From: Bagarius yarrelli
Lineage: Eukaryota; Chordata; Actinopteri; Siluriformes; Sisoridae
Direction: 5' to 3'
Length of the DNA: 64,000 nucleotides
Assembly (NCBI GenBank): GCA_005784505.1
Contig: VCAZ01000069.1
Coordinates: forward strand, 1,286,896-1,350,895
Part shown: piece after piece, positions 24,570 through 36,040 of the stretch
Layout of the letters: every line of letters begins with the position of its first letter
Numbering within the stretch: position 1 is the stretch's first letter
Made by a program: the position numbers and the translations under genes
The notes under the pieces: model-generated
The model's input: only the letters and a program-made list of their open reading frames with translations
What the model was told of the DNA's origin: nothing
The model's database searches: none

Positions 24570-24582
24570 GGTCATTCTGACC
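24570..24582. promoter_or_regulatory. perfect palindromic estrogen response element upstream of the greb1 start codon
   Basis: The sequence GGTCATTCTGACC matches the consensus GGTCAnnnTGACC in both half-sites. It lies about 1.6 kb upstream of the greb1 ATG and about 3.9 kb downstream of the candidate first exon, so it would sit in intron 1 or in an alternative promoter. An extra half-site, AGGTCA, lies near 24496 and a GGTCA near 24513. A GA microsatellite begins about 35 bp away. Mammalian GREB1 is a classic estrogen-receptor target controlled through such elements. Confidence 0.6.
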
Positions 24583-24611
24583 TGAATAAAACGCAGAGAG
24601 GAAAAGACAGA

Positions 24612-24612
24612 C

Positions 24613-24700
<88 letters not shown>
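24612..24700 (+). repeat. (GA)n microsatellite
   Basis: About 40 GA units follow a few GACA units, about 30 bases from the estrogen response element. Confidence 0.97.
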
Positions 24701-24701
<1 letters not shown>

Positions 24702-25308
24702 ATTTTATGATCTTTGCCATGGTAAACAGCAGTGAATGTTAGAGGTGGCTTTAGTGAATCTGCCTACAAAAAGAAAGTTAATTTTTCTTAATTATTAGGG
24801 TCATGATACAATATATCACAATATACTGAAACGACGCACAAGACTAAAAAAGGTTCTTCAATCTAGGACAAAAAGCTACAAATCCGACAAATAGAAAGCC
24901 GGATGCGTCCTCATTTTTTCCGCCATGCTTGCTTCTTAGACAACGAGCGTATGTGTCAGCTACAGGAGCGGAGGAGGAAGTTGTTTGACACGCACTGAGA
25001 GTTTCAATGAAATATTAGCGTAAACCAGTTTAAAACATTATTTGAATATGTATTTATACTCATGAAAAAAAAATACTCAAAAAATTGCGATATTTCTTTT
25101 TTTACACAGCCCCACTATTTATTAGAAATCAATTATAAATTGCTATAAATTAATCAACGTTTCTGAGTAAATAATCATCGCAAAAACAAGTTTATGTATT
25201 ATTCGAGACAATATTACCTTACAAACCTATTTTGTGAAGAACGGACAGCACATAAGGATTGGGTTTTTTATAATTGTGGCACATGGCATATACTAAAATG
25301 CGGGGACA

Positions 25309-25500
25309 TGGTAGCGCAGTGGTTAAGGTGTTGGAGTGCTAATTCGAAGGTCAGGGTTCGATTCAAGGCACCACCAAGTTTCCACTATTGGGCCCCCCTA
25401 AGAAAGACCCTTAACCCCCTAATTGCTCAGTTGTAAAAAAGAGATAAATGCAAGTCGCTCTGGATAAGGACGTCTGCCAAATAATGTAAACGTAAATGTA
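25309..25500 (+). mobile_element. tRNA-derived SINE, family A copy
   Basis: A near-complete copy with AGCGCAGTGGTTAAGGTGTT, CAGGGTTCGATTC and GGATAAGGACGTCTGCC. Confidence 0.65.
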
Positions 25501-26292
25501 GATGTGAGGCGATAAAAGAACCGTTTTTGTAGCTTAGGAACCTTTTTAAAATCTTTCAAAAAACACTCCATAATTAAACTCCTGGCGCCCAAACAGACTA
25601 TTTAATATATGATTTCTGAAGTTTTTTTTAACAATATACATTTACACAAAGTAGTTTTAAAATCATTTTTAGCCTCGAGTTAATAGTATCAAAAAATTAG
25701 GTTATTCTTTGTATGATGAATAAAATCTAGGGGATCCCTCTTAAAACTCCCAGTTGTGGGATTCTAAAGAAAAAGTGCGGTACTAATAATTTAATTTAAC
25801 ATCTAATGTTCAAATCAACAATTTATTGTCTTAAACTGGCTTAAAAACTAAAAATACAGCATATCCAGATGTTCCAAGTCTTTCTGGTAAATTAACAAAT
25901 ATAATTACATTTAAATGTTACTCTGCTAATAGGTAGGTAGATAAAGAGGAAGTGTTGATGGGATGTCCCCCAGCTACCATCTCCCGGACACGGCTTTATT
26001 GCACATAGGTGTCAAACCCTTTTATCTCTCCTCCACCCCCCCCACAATCCACTGCACCCTACCATTGTGCCCCTTTTACGACCTCCTGTCTCAAAGGCCT
26101 TGATCCATTCTCTTATTGTGGGTCTCCTTCTGCATTCTTTTCATCACAACACGGCCTAAACTACATTTCCTGGTATAATCCACATCTGTTCTTTTAACAA
26201 GTACCGCATATTTACTGTAATATTTTAAAATTATTTAAATACTTTAAAAATTATAAAACCGTACCAATTTGGTCAAACTTGAAGGGTTAATG

Positions 26293-26323
<31 letters not shown>

Positions 26324-26552
26324 TATTATTCATAAACTGCCTTTTACTTCAGGGTCTGTTACTTTCACTGGCCAGCTACAAAAGTGTGTGTGTGTGTAGG
26401 GGGGGTGTATTTAAAGAATTTTTTTTTCCCCTTTTAGAAGAATGGTGTTTGCGTTTGCTGGGGGGGGGGAGTCTGCCTAAATCTCCTACGAAATAGAGAA
26501 TTGGAGTCTATTTGCTTTCTTTCACTCACTGCTCTGACCAACACACACACAT

Positions 26553-26730
26553 TTATAACATTTGGCAGACGTCCTTATCCAGAAATCCATTACATTTATT
26601 TCTTCTGTACCAATGAGCAATTAGGGGTTAAGGGCCTTGCTCAGGGGCCCAAACGGTGGAACTTGATGGTGCTGGAATTCGAACCCCGATCTTCTAATCA
26701 GCAGTCCAACACCTTAACCACCGAGCCGTT
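26553..26730 (-). mobile_element. tRNA-derived SINE, family A copy
   Basis: A reverse-orientation copy, ending with the head reversed as GTCCAACACCTTAACCACCG. Confidence 0.65.
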
Positions 26731-27698
26731 TCGAGACTCGCCAACAGATACGCCAGATGCAATAAAATAACTACTTTCACATTTTAAATATATTTTTAAA
26801 ATATGTATTTGCATTTTATACACAGACAAACAAAAAAAACCTGCAAATGACTAGTTTCTCTATACAAGACGTGCTTTTGTTACGATCTAAAAGAAAATCC
26901 GCGCTATCACCCATCACTATCTTAATGCCTTCTAGCAACAGGTTAAAGGTCAGATCCAGATAACAATGTTTGGGTAGAGCTTTAATGTGCTCTGGCATGG
27001 TCTAGCTAGTGGCTCAATGGACACAAAGAGGCTTAGAGGGCCGGGGAAGGTAACCCTAACTCCTTCTTCTCATCACCTTTAACCTTTGCCCTCTGCACTC
27101 TAGCAGAAAAGTCACATTTTAAAGCTGGCTAGTTGTATTCAGACATTTTCACCTCACCCCACACCCACACTTGGCACTTTTAGGGGGTGCGCTGTCAACA
27201 AATAGGGGATGTGTTGTTCTGAAATGACAAAAGACTGTAGTTGACTATGTTTATAATCTGAACTTTATATTAATAACACATTGCAAAGGAACGCGGATGC
27301 AAAGAAAAGACACAAATGCATCATAACATCTTCAACGGCAAACGCTTTTAGACTTTACTGGATATTTTCAGTCTAAAGAGTTTTCCAAATATCGATTTAT
27401 TACTTACTTATAATTTTCGCCTAAAGAAAAACACTACAAATCTCCAAATTTTTAAAGATGCTATATTTTATTGTACACGTCACGTGTAAATGATGGCGGT
27501 TTATCATTAGGTTTTTTTAACGGGGGCCAAAGAATTGTTCTTTTTTAAACACTTAATACAATATTCTAACACATTTTCTACTATTATGTACCGTTATTTC
27601 ATCCCATCTGTACTAATAACTCATGTCTGGATTATTAAACCATTGCTTATCCTCTATCCAACTAAAAAATATAGTATATTATATTATCTCTCTCTCAT

Positions 27699-27738
<40 letters not shown>

Positions 27739-27915
27739 TAGATAGATAGATAGATAGATATAGATATATAAATTTAACCCCCCAACCAAAAAAAAAAAAA
27801 AAGTTAACCTAAATGTACAATAAAAAAACATCCCATATGTATTAATAACTCATGTCTGGATTATTAAACCATTTCTTATCATCCTCTATCCAACTAAAAA
27901 AAATAGTATATTATA

Positions 27916-27951
<36 letters not shown>

Positions 27952-28014
27952 TCTATCTATCTATCTATATATAGATAGACAGATAGATAGATAGACAGAG
28001 ACATACACACACAC

Positions 28015-28110
<96 letters not shown>

Positions 28111-28170
28111 TAGATAGATAGAGACATACAGACACATTATATATATTATATACACATACACACACATATA
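27699..28170. repeat. compound microsatellite cluster (AT, GATA, TC, GA)
   Basis: AT, GATA, TC and GA blocks alternate over about 470 bases. A 65-base unit with CATGTCTGGATTATTAAACC occurs on both sides (27620 and 27848), so part of the cluster has duplicated. Confidence 0.9.
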
Positions 28171-28463
28171 ATAAATAAAAGTGTCTGATCAAATCTAAAA
28201 CACAACGAATGATAAACTTTAAAGGAAACTCTGCTCATCTCTAAAGTTTCTCCATTAAAACACACTGCCATCAGTGCTGCGAACATGCGGAGGGATATTT
28301 ATTTATAGCGCGCGCGCACAATTTTCTTATTTGCTTGGTCAATTTGCTGTTTGTATTAAACCATTTTCACTTACTTTATTAGGACAAAATGAATGTTACT
28401 AGAAAACATAAAAACCTTAGACGCTGATTTTTTTTTAAATAGAACAGATAAACGCAGACTTAC

Positions 28464-28575
28464 CTTTAGTGATCAAACCGCTGAAAATGTTCCTGTGTTT
28501 AGAGGCGAATCGCCGGTAGTTTACATCGCTCTGTCCCAACGTGCGCTTCCGCTGGGTGCCGTGATCGAGGTCGAA
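28464..28575 (-). promoter_or_regulatory. greb1: candidate 5' noncoding first exon and CpG-rich promoter of greb1
   Basis: On the minus strand a strong splice donor (CTAAAG then GTAAGT) ends a segment at 28464. The roughly 75 bases just upstream hold about eleven CpG dinucleotides, in a neighbourhood that is otherwise AT-rich and CpG-poor. No coding continuation is visible, so this fits an untranslated first exon spliced to the exon that starts near 22940, where an AG acceptor precedes the ATG by a few bases. Start site and exon length are inferred; another weaker donor-like site lies near 30512. Confidence 0.45.
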
Positions 28576-28587
28576 TGTTTAACACTA

Positions 28588-29220
28588 ACCAGCGTCCAGG
28601 TTCAGGATATCCCCCTCAAAGCAAACCACCCCCTACTCACCAAAATGGTATCTCCCATTGAGCAGCATCAAAGACACACACAGGACACCAGAAGGGGCAA
28701 AAGTTAAGAACTAGATTATCTAAGATCTTGTTTGGCATTGGTGGCTTAGATGGTTAAAGGTGTTAATTGGAAGACCAGGAAGATCTGGGTTCAAGCCCCA
28801 CCACCACCACTGTTGGGTCCTTGAGCAAGACCCTGAACCCTTCCTACTTCAGGGGACGCTGTTTTAGCTGACCCTGCGCTCTGACCCCCAACTTTCTAAG
28901 ATGGGATGTGCGAAAGAAACAAACACCAACCAGCATCCAGGTTCAGGATATCCCCCCCTAAAGCAAACCACCCCGAATTCACCAAAATGGTATCTTCCAT
29001 TAAGCAGCATCAGAGACACACAGAGGACACCAAAAAGTTGAAAACTAGATCATCTAAGATCTTGTTTGTACTTGGTCAGATTAGGGGCAGTGGTGGTTTA
29101 AATGGTTAGGTTGATGATTGGAAGACCTGGGTTTAAGCCCCACCACCAATGTTGGGTCCTTGAGCAAGACCCTTAACCCTTCCTGCTCTGACCCCAAGAT
29201 AAGATGGGATATTCAAACAA
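28588..29220 (+). repeat. tandem duplication containing two SINE family B copies
   Basis: Unit 1 (about 28588-28910) and unit 2 (about 28927-29220) share CCAGGTTCAGGATATCCCCC, CACCAAAATGGTATCT and ATCTAAGATCTTGTTTG in order, each followed by a family B SINE. The duplication begins about 15 bases from the candidate greb1 first exon. Confidence 0.75.
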
Positions 29221-32114
29221 TGTTTCTTTAATTTTTATTAAAGCCTGGGGCAAAGTGACAAGAAAAAAAAAACGAGATGATATTAATATGAAACCTTGAT
29301 AGGAACCAGACACAAGCCGGAACCCATCCCCATCTGGTGACACTGGAGAGTCCGGTCATCGCAAAATGTCCTCTTCACAAACTTATATATTCCAAAGAAA
29401 GTATATTTAAGAAAACTTACAGTGTCACTGAGCCCTGAAGGTGTTTAGATCCAAACACAAAGGGTTAAACTAAAAAAGTTTATCTGGTTGTACATTTGTA
29501 CAGGAAATGACATAAGGCTAGACTGGAAAATAGGCTTCATTAATTAATTAATCAACTAATAAAAATCAATCAATCAACTAAATAAACATTATGGGAACAT
29601 AAACATTTCTGTAGATACACAGGGTTTTGTTGGGTGATTTTGAGCAATAATTTAGGAAGTTTAAAAGCTCAGGTTATTTAATTATTTAGAAGTGTAATAT
29701 AACGAAGTAATAATATTTAATTACAGTATTTTTATTTGGAGGAATTCGTTATTCACTTGAGATTTTATATTTCTGTCAAAGTTTCTTTTCACTCCACTAT
29801 TTCCTAAACAAATATGTATACATACATTTCTCTGAAGCATTTCCGTTATGTGTTAGGGAGTAACTAATTACATATCAGAACGAGTTACGTTATCTAATTA
29901 GAAAATAACTAATCGTTACTCACAGTTACTAACCTACTTAGAAAAAAAATCAACATATAATTAATTTACAGTTGCGTTTGATTGATTCTCTGGTTGAAAT
30001 TATTATTCCAAAAAATACTTTTCTTACTTTATTACAATAATTATCACCTACTTTTGCTTAAGTACTATTCTAAATGGTGACCTGAATGTTATATTTTTAT
30101 TTTCCAGTAAAGTAACTGTACTGTTACTTAAGGGTTACTGTTATTACTTACTTGATTCACTTCTGCAATTCTTCTGTGTCCAAGCGATGAAAAGTAATAA
30201 ACAATACACTAACTGTCGGAGGAGATTTGTAATTGATTAACACAGTACTAATAAATGCTGATAAATATTATCAAATAAATAGTAAATGAACAAATCAAAT
30301 GATCCTTTTGCACCATCTGCTGGTGAAACCATGTAATGGCATTAAACAATCTGGGCCACCAATAAGCTTTAAACTACTGAAGTCTCTTAAAAATAAAAAA
30401 ATAAATAATAATTATATAAATAATAATAAATATAATTATTATAATGCATTATAATTATATTAATTCATTAACATGCTTTATATGGTTTGGTTTTACACTG
30501 CAGCTGAGCTTACCCCGGGAGCCCTGGGTGAGGGGTATGAAGGTATTACCTCCAGATGGATCACAAGTCAACTGCAAAGCACCACACACACACACACACA
30601 CACACACACAAATACTTACAAATGTACAAAAATTACATTGAATACACTGACCACATCAATAAGCCCTAAATAAAAAAAGATTAATCAATATTTAAATTAC
30701 AAACTCTTACTGTATATCCTTAAATCAAAAATTGGGATCATTGTAATCATTTGACGTCTGAAGTTTCGCTTCGGGATGTAAGGTTTCTCATAACTGTGTG
30801 TTATTTTTCATTTGAGTGTGTGATCAATCGTTAAAGCTGTAAAGACGCATTAAGATGAAACTACAGGTGAATAAAAATAGTTTCAAACAATCTTAAACAA
30901 ACAAACTAAATATATTGTTGATGGCTCTTCCTGATCTTGGATTTATTACCATTTATTACATACATCTAGACACCATGTATGTGTCTGTACTTTAATGTAT
31001 ATTAACAGTTTTTATATAAATGAACAGAAATTTTCATTGCTTCCCGTTAGTTTCGAATGAATCAACTAAAACAAGAATCACATAAACGTCACTCACTGAT
31101 TGCCCTCATTCATCTCACATACCCTCCTCCACACCAGTCCGCCTTATTCTGCAATCTGTCATACTGACGGCTTCTTGTTCCCTCGCTAAGTGCCCCGTGG
31201 GCAAATCACACGCTCATTGATGACGAGAGCATTTCAGGTTGTCATGCACTGATGCAAAAGTTCCCAAGGACCTCCTAGTGGATCCATCTTCATCTGTATC
31301 GGCTTCGTCGGGCTGCTGTAAGTCCTTCTCCGTCTTTCAAAACCTCTGTCAACAATTTTCCCAAATGCCCCATCATTTGCTGGTCGTGCTGCCACTCAGG
31401 CGCTGGTTTAGATTTTGAATCCAGGTGCGTTGTTGTCATTTTGGTGTTCACATGGCACAGCCCCTAATGAGAAAACCAGAGCTGGAGCTGGGCCAGACGA
31501 GCAGGATGCGAGCGTTGATTTATTAGGCCAGACCATGCCAGCTTCTTCTGCTACAGTGGCAGATAATCGGGCCATTTATATGGATGTCAGTGTATGGAAA
31601 ACAAGCACATCTGGGCGTTGAAGGGCAACCCAGACACTGAGGTATTAAAGGGGTTTGTCAGAAATCAGAGTAATCAAGTTCAAGTTCATTTATTCATAAA
31701 GGACAATTCAAAACAGCCACAAGACACGAACAGAAAAAAAAAATCCATCGACACGAACAGAAATAATGAAAACAAGAATTTAAAAACCAAAGGAACGACA
31801 GATAAACATTCAGAAGACAGAGTAAGATTCAAGACCACAGTGGAATTTAAGACCAATGGGATTTTAGTGGGCCAGATTGAACAAGTGTGTTTTTTAAAAG
31901 TGATTTTAAAATGGATAGAATCTGTTCCCGTGTTTATGTCTGTTTAAAAGCCTAAACTTTGAGATTTTGTTTTTACATATATTAATTTTGATGGCTAGAA
32001 AAGTAGACTTTGTGGCTTAGTTTTATTATGTAGTACATTTTGTCCCCTTTTTGATCCAGTAACTGAGTGCATTTAAGCTGGCATAAAGATGAATAAAAAA
32101 TAAAAGTATTTAAA

Positions 32115-32115
<1 letters not shown>

Positions 32116-32200
<85 letters not shown>
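32116..32200 (+). repeat. (AT)n(GT)n microsatellite
   Basis: About 33 AT units run into nine GT units. Confidence 0.97.
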
Positions 32201-32239
32201 ATAAAATCCATTAGAGACACTAAAAGGTAAAAACTGAGC

Positions 32240-32665
32240 CTACCCAAACTTTGGTAAAGACAGGTATGCCCATAGGTTTTTCTTTTAAAGTTTAAAGTTC
32301 TGGTTCCACAGGCTATTTTAAATGTTTACTCAATTTCATTCTTCAAAATATAACTTGAACATTTAATTTTTATTCGGCTCAAACTTCACTTAAACTTTAT
32401 AAAGGTTATAATATTGCCTGAATTTGTGCTTCTTAGTCCAGTCATTAGTCATTAAAAATAAACCTTCGATTAACATTTTAAAAACATATTTGTGTTTATG
32501 TTGATTTAATATAATGTCTTCTTGACCAAAACACAAGCAAGACTATTAGTACAACAATATTTTTGCTATTCCATCATTTAATTAGTTACGTTTCACAGCG
32601 TATCGATCTCCTCAACCCCACCCCTAGCAATGCCCACCTGGGCTATCTGCCTTGCCCACCCGTCT
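32240..32665. mobile_element. partial copy of the CAGGGCCGGCTCTAG-type repeat
   Basis: The left part resembles the first 60 bases and the right part (ATAATGTCTTCTTGACCAAA onward to CCCACCTGGGC) closely resembles 58350-58500. The middle differs by deletion. It lies between the greb1 candidate first exon and dnaaf2. Confidence 0.5.
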
Positions 32666-33597
32666 AGTTATCAAATCTTATATATTCATGAATACATGAA
32701 TATACAGTATAAATATATATCAAAAATTATAACGTGATAAAACTTAACTTTCGCTAACCGCGCAAAATCGCAGGTAGAACGAGCGCATGCACGCGCTCTT
32801 TACGCTTTTTGCGTAGAAGGCGCCACGCAGAAGACCAAACTGAGGATGGACGAGAGAGGTGCGCATGCGCGAATGAATAACCCAAAGCGATTCGTTCTCC
32901 CTGAGTCACATTAAGGAGTCGTTTAAAATGAATGAATAAATAGTTTGGGAAACGACTCATCAGTCGTTTACTAGTTCTATAACGCTTGGGATTGTTCTCA
33001 CTCAGGGAAAAAACTCGGTCTTTATAGTTAAAAGCTCACTTCGGGTTAGAAACCTGATGTAGGTACTATATGTGATAAAAGCACAGATCGCCTTTGCTAA
33101 TTCTGTTACAATTTTTAAACAAACCAGGTTGTGATATTTTTGCAAAAGAAGCTATTTCACTTTAAAAATTAAAATGTAAACTTTTGCAAATAAATAAATA
33201 AATATCCTTGCAGTATAACCGGAAATGCTCCGTGAAGCTTTGTTGGTATCTGCGATGCTTGTGCATGTTTCTGTGCTAATTGTAAAATAAAGTTAACTGT
33301 AACACATCTTTACGGTCCCCCAAGTATCTTTCTGTCATTAAACATCTCCGTTCTTCCCTTTCAAGTATTAATAAGTATAACGCCATGTTAAATTACGCGT
33401 TTTTTAGACAGCTGCGGCTGTCCTAAGGTTTAGACTGTTTTTAGGAAGTTTCTGTAATTCTACCCTCCTATCTGTAGTTAAGAGCAGAATAAGAAACAAT
33501 GTTCTGTAATAGCTTTTGTCCTAAACTAAAATGACCATGGTCACCAAACAAATAAACTTTAAAAGTTAAATCTACGCCTCCAAGAGTACAAAGCAGT

Positions 33598-33654
33598 CAC
33601 GTGGTCATAGGCGGAAACGTCATAGAATCCCGTTGCTATGGCAAAGAGTAAACA
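33598..33654 (+). promoter_or_regulatory. dnaaf2: proximal dnaaf2 promoter with E-box, CRE half-site, X-box and forkhead site
   Basis: Within 120 bp upstream of the start codon I see CACGTG (33598-33603) and ACGTCA (33617-33622). GTTGCTATGGCAAA (33632-33645) is close to the RFX X-box consensus GTTRCCATGGYAAC, with two differences. GTAAACA (33648-33654) is a perfect forkhead core. RFX and FOXJ1 factors jointly drive motile-cilia genes, so this pair suits a dynein assembly gene. Factor binding is inferred from motif match only. Confidence 0.6.
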
Positions 33655-33689
33655 ATCTCCGGTTCAGCGCGCGGGTGGGATTTTTTTCG

Positions 33690-33749
33690 ATGTGGATCTG
33701 AACCAAATTAATGAGTTATGGATTTTGGCAGCAAACTCGAAGAACTTAA
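33690..33749 (+). promoter_or_regulatory. two short upstream reading frames at the dnaaf2 start
   Basis: ATG at 33690 opens a three-codon frame ending TGA at 33699-33701. ATG at 33711 opens a 12-codon frame ending TAA at 33747-33749 that overlaps the dnaaf2 ATG (33718) in another frame. Both matter only if transcription starts upstream of 33690, which the promoter motifs make likely. The main ATG has G at -3 and +4, so leaky scanning could reach it. Confidence 0.4.
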
Positions 33750-35820
33750 TATAACTACAGACGAACTAAACCGGTTCAGTAAAGCCATGAAAGACGAGAA
33801 GTTTCGTGAGCTCCTCCATGAGTACGCGCAGGAGATATCCAACCCTGAGAACAAGAAGAAATACGAGGAGGAACTGACCCAGCTGGAGCAGGAGAGGGGA
33901 AACGAGGTAAAATTTATACACCCCATCGCCCATCACGTGCTGAAGACCAGTGTGAACGAGAAAGAAAAGTGTTTTATTAACATCTGCTCAAATAATCTCA
34001 TCGACAAGCCCACGTGTGAAGCTGGAAGGGCTGAAAATGGCCAGCTTGGGCAGTGCTGGTCACTGCCATACAGTCTGACTCCGGGCAGACCTGATAGAAA
34101 CAGCAAGGGCAATAAGTACATGATATATGATGTCATTTTCCATCCAGACACGCTCGACATAGCAGATAAGGACCGACGATTTATGAAACTTGTGAACAGC
34201 ACTGCAGTCCAAGGAGTGGAGAATGCTTTCAAAGTCACACTGGACAAAACCAATACGATATTGAAGAAAATCCGTTACAAAGGTGTGCCACAACCAGCTG
34301 TACTACGCAAGCGAATACCTGGTCACACCAAAAGCAACGATGCGTCTCCGCAAGACAGCGTTTTCAATATACCTTATCCAGACACTATGCCTACCGAAAA
34401 CCCCAAAGCTCACTCACCTTCTCTTCCCCAAAATAAAAGTTTAGTGCATACACAACCACATTACACCATCAAATATCGATCTTTTGTGGATCTGCAGGAC
34501 TACAGATGCTCCAGAGACTCAAGCCCAGGTTCACGACCCAAAGAGATCATTATTACGATAGATTTACCGCTTCTCGCATCAGCAGCCGGGATTGACCTTA
34601 ACGTGACTGACAGAACGCTGACTTTACAGTCTCAAGAGCCAAACTACAAACTGGAGCTACATTTATCCTATCCTGTGAATGAGGACAAAGGAGACGCCAA
34701 ATTTAACAAGGCTAAAAGACAACTTATCATAACTCTAACTGTACAGCCGGCTAAGAACTATGCTACGGAAAATCCGCCTGAAAGGGACTGTAACGATGAT
34801 ATGGGAACAGCGGATGAATCAGATGAAACAGTCGATGCAATCAGATTGGTTGAAGAGGAACAGAGCGAGGTGCGTGACTTGGATGCAGGTTGTGATCAAG
34901 AAAACAGATCTGTACATGAAGAAGATGGTGAGGTGGAATGTTTTGAAGAAAACGTTTTGGAATCCGAAACAGATGATTGGAGCGAGGCAGATGCGACACC
35001 CACTTGTGAAATAAACAAAACCGGGTCCAGATCATCAGAGAATGCTATGGACGGGCCAAAAAGTCCCGGAGCACGTGCCGAAAAAAAGATCTTAGAACCT
35101 CATACGAATAATCATGACAAGGTAAGAAATATTGGGTTTTCCACAACTCATCTTCAAGCCACCATGATATGAAATCAGCATAAATGCACCTCTTTATCTC
35201 AAATTAATCATATGTTGAGAAAGTCAAATCTTATCTGTAGAGGCTAGTTGTGGCTACAGCTTTTTATTTACGCAGATGATGAACCCAGTTGCATAAATCA
35301 GTTAAGTTTGCATTTCAGTTGGAATGAAAATTTGCTACCAAACCAGTCCTTGGACGTCTTTCATATACAGTATAACCCTTACACCGATCTTGTTTTACAG
35401 GAGAAGATACCTGGAGTGGAAACACAAATGAAACCGACTACGTCCCATTTAGATGTTCACAACCATCCTACCAACTTGGTAACAAGAAATTCTGAGGTCG
35501 AGTCATCTTTTATCAGGGATGAAGCAAAGCAAACACATTCCCCATCAGACACTATGAAGAGTTTGGACGGATTTAAAAAAATTAGCGACTTGTCCCAAGA
35601 TCAAAATGGCTCCTCCGAACTCAATCCCTCTCCACGGCACCTGGATGAGCAAGTAGATAAGGTTGATTCTTCCAAACAGAGCAAAACAGATCATAGCTTT
35701 TCTCATCCACCCATCCTTCGGGAGAAAAATCCTGAAGATGGCAGTGAGGTTATTATTACGGACCATAGCACATCTGCTGCCCTCTCCTTCCAAAACTCTT
35801 TATGGTTTGAGCTTGACTAA
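33718..35820 (+). CDS. dnaaf2: dynein axonemal assembly factor 2 (kintoun), two coding exons, 607 aa
   Basis: Exon 1 is 33718-35121, ending AAG then GTAAGA; exon 2 is 35401-35820, following TTTTACAG. They join in phase into 607 codons plus TAA. Residues 5-60 match the family N-terminus (FRELLHEYAQEISNPENKKK). Residues 61-200 form the PIH1 domain, with CFINICSNNLI, WSLPYSLTPGR, YMIYDVIFHPD and a closing YKGVPQPAVLRK. Residues 274-344 form a CS/PIH1-C-like beta domain (PKEIIITIDLPLLASAAGID, RQLIITLTVQP). The rest is acidic and low-complexity, and the protein ends NSLWFELD. Family role: a cytoplasmic R2TP/HSP90-linked cofactor that folds axonemal dynein heavy chains; loss causes immotile cilia. 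The human protein is about 840 aa, so the tail is shorter here. A third exon carrying an extra C-terminal block cannot be excluded. If the intron is retained, translation stops after 16 extra codons at 35172. Confidence 0.95.
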
Positions 35821-35887
35821 AACATGGCCCACTTATTTAAACTAACGACCAACTTATATTTGAACAACATGTGGGATTTTTTTTGAC

Positions 35888-36040
35888 ATTATTTGGCAGA
35901 TACAGAGTGACTTGCATTTTATTTCATTTAGAAAGCTAAGCAATTGTGGGTTGGGGGGCCTTGCCCGGGGGCCCAGGCACGGTAGCATTGAACCCACAAT
36001 CAATCATCGGGTTAGCAGTTCAACACCTTAATCATCTTTG
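35888..36040 (-). mobile_element. decayed SINE family A copy
   Basis: ATTTGGCAGATACAGAG, GGGGGCCTTGCCCGGGG and TTCAACACCTTAATCA identify a diverged reverse copy just beyond dnaaf2. Confidence 0.5.

Larger units (their letters stand above)
22938..33597. other. intergenic region between greb1 coding exons and dnaaf2
   Basis: Apart from the elements listed separately, this 10.7 kb shows no coding exon. The stretches 29230-30440, 30700-31080 and 33000-33550 are AT-rich unique-looking DNA. The segment 32840-32975 (GCGCATGCGC, then GAGTCACATTAAGGAGTCG) resembles 57180-57310, so it too is part of a dispersed repeat. Open frames at 31415-31947 show no protein-like composition. Confidence 0.55.

Noticed and set aside
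25309..25500. tRNA-like box B (GGTTCGATTC) as a possible tRNA gene, here and in many other places
   Set aside because: These are SINE heads: no foldable complete tRNA cloverleaf, and each is followed by the same non-tRNA tail.
27961..28167. Open frame with SLSLS and YIYIY repeats
   Set aside because: Simple-sequence translation of GA/TA tracts, not a protein.
30506..30560. Second donor-like site (CCCGGG then GTAAGC, minus strand) as another greb1 5' exon
   Set aside because: No CpG island, no matching acceptor I could support, and repeats close by; evidence is too thin to list.
31415..31947. Two overlapping open frames between greb1 and dnaaf2
   Set aside because: No recognisable family, no splice support, and Lys/Asn-rich composition as expected of AT-rich noncoding DNA.
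32861..32870. GCGCATGCGC, a perfect NRF1-type palindrome, as a promoter mark
   Set aside because: The surrounding 130 bases recur at 57180-57310 with GCGCATGTGCG, so the motif probably belongs to a dispersed repeat; kept only as a weak possibility.
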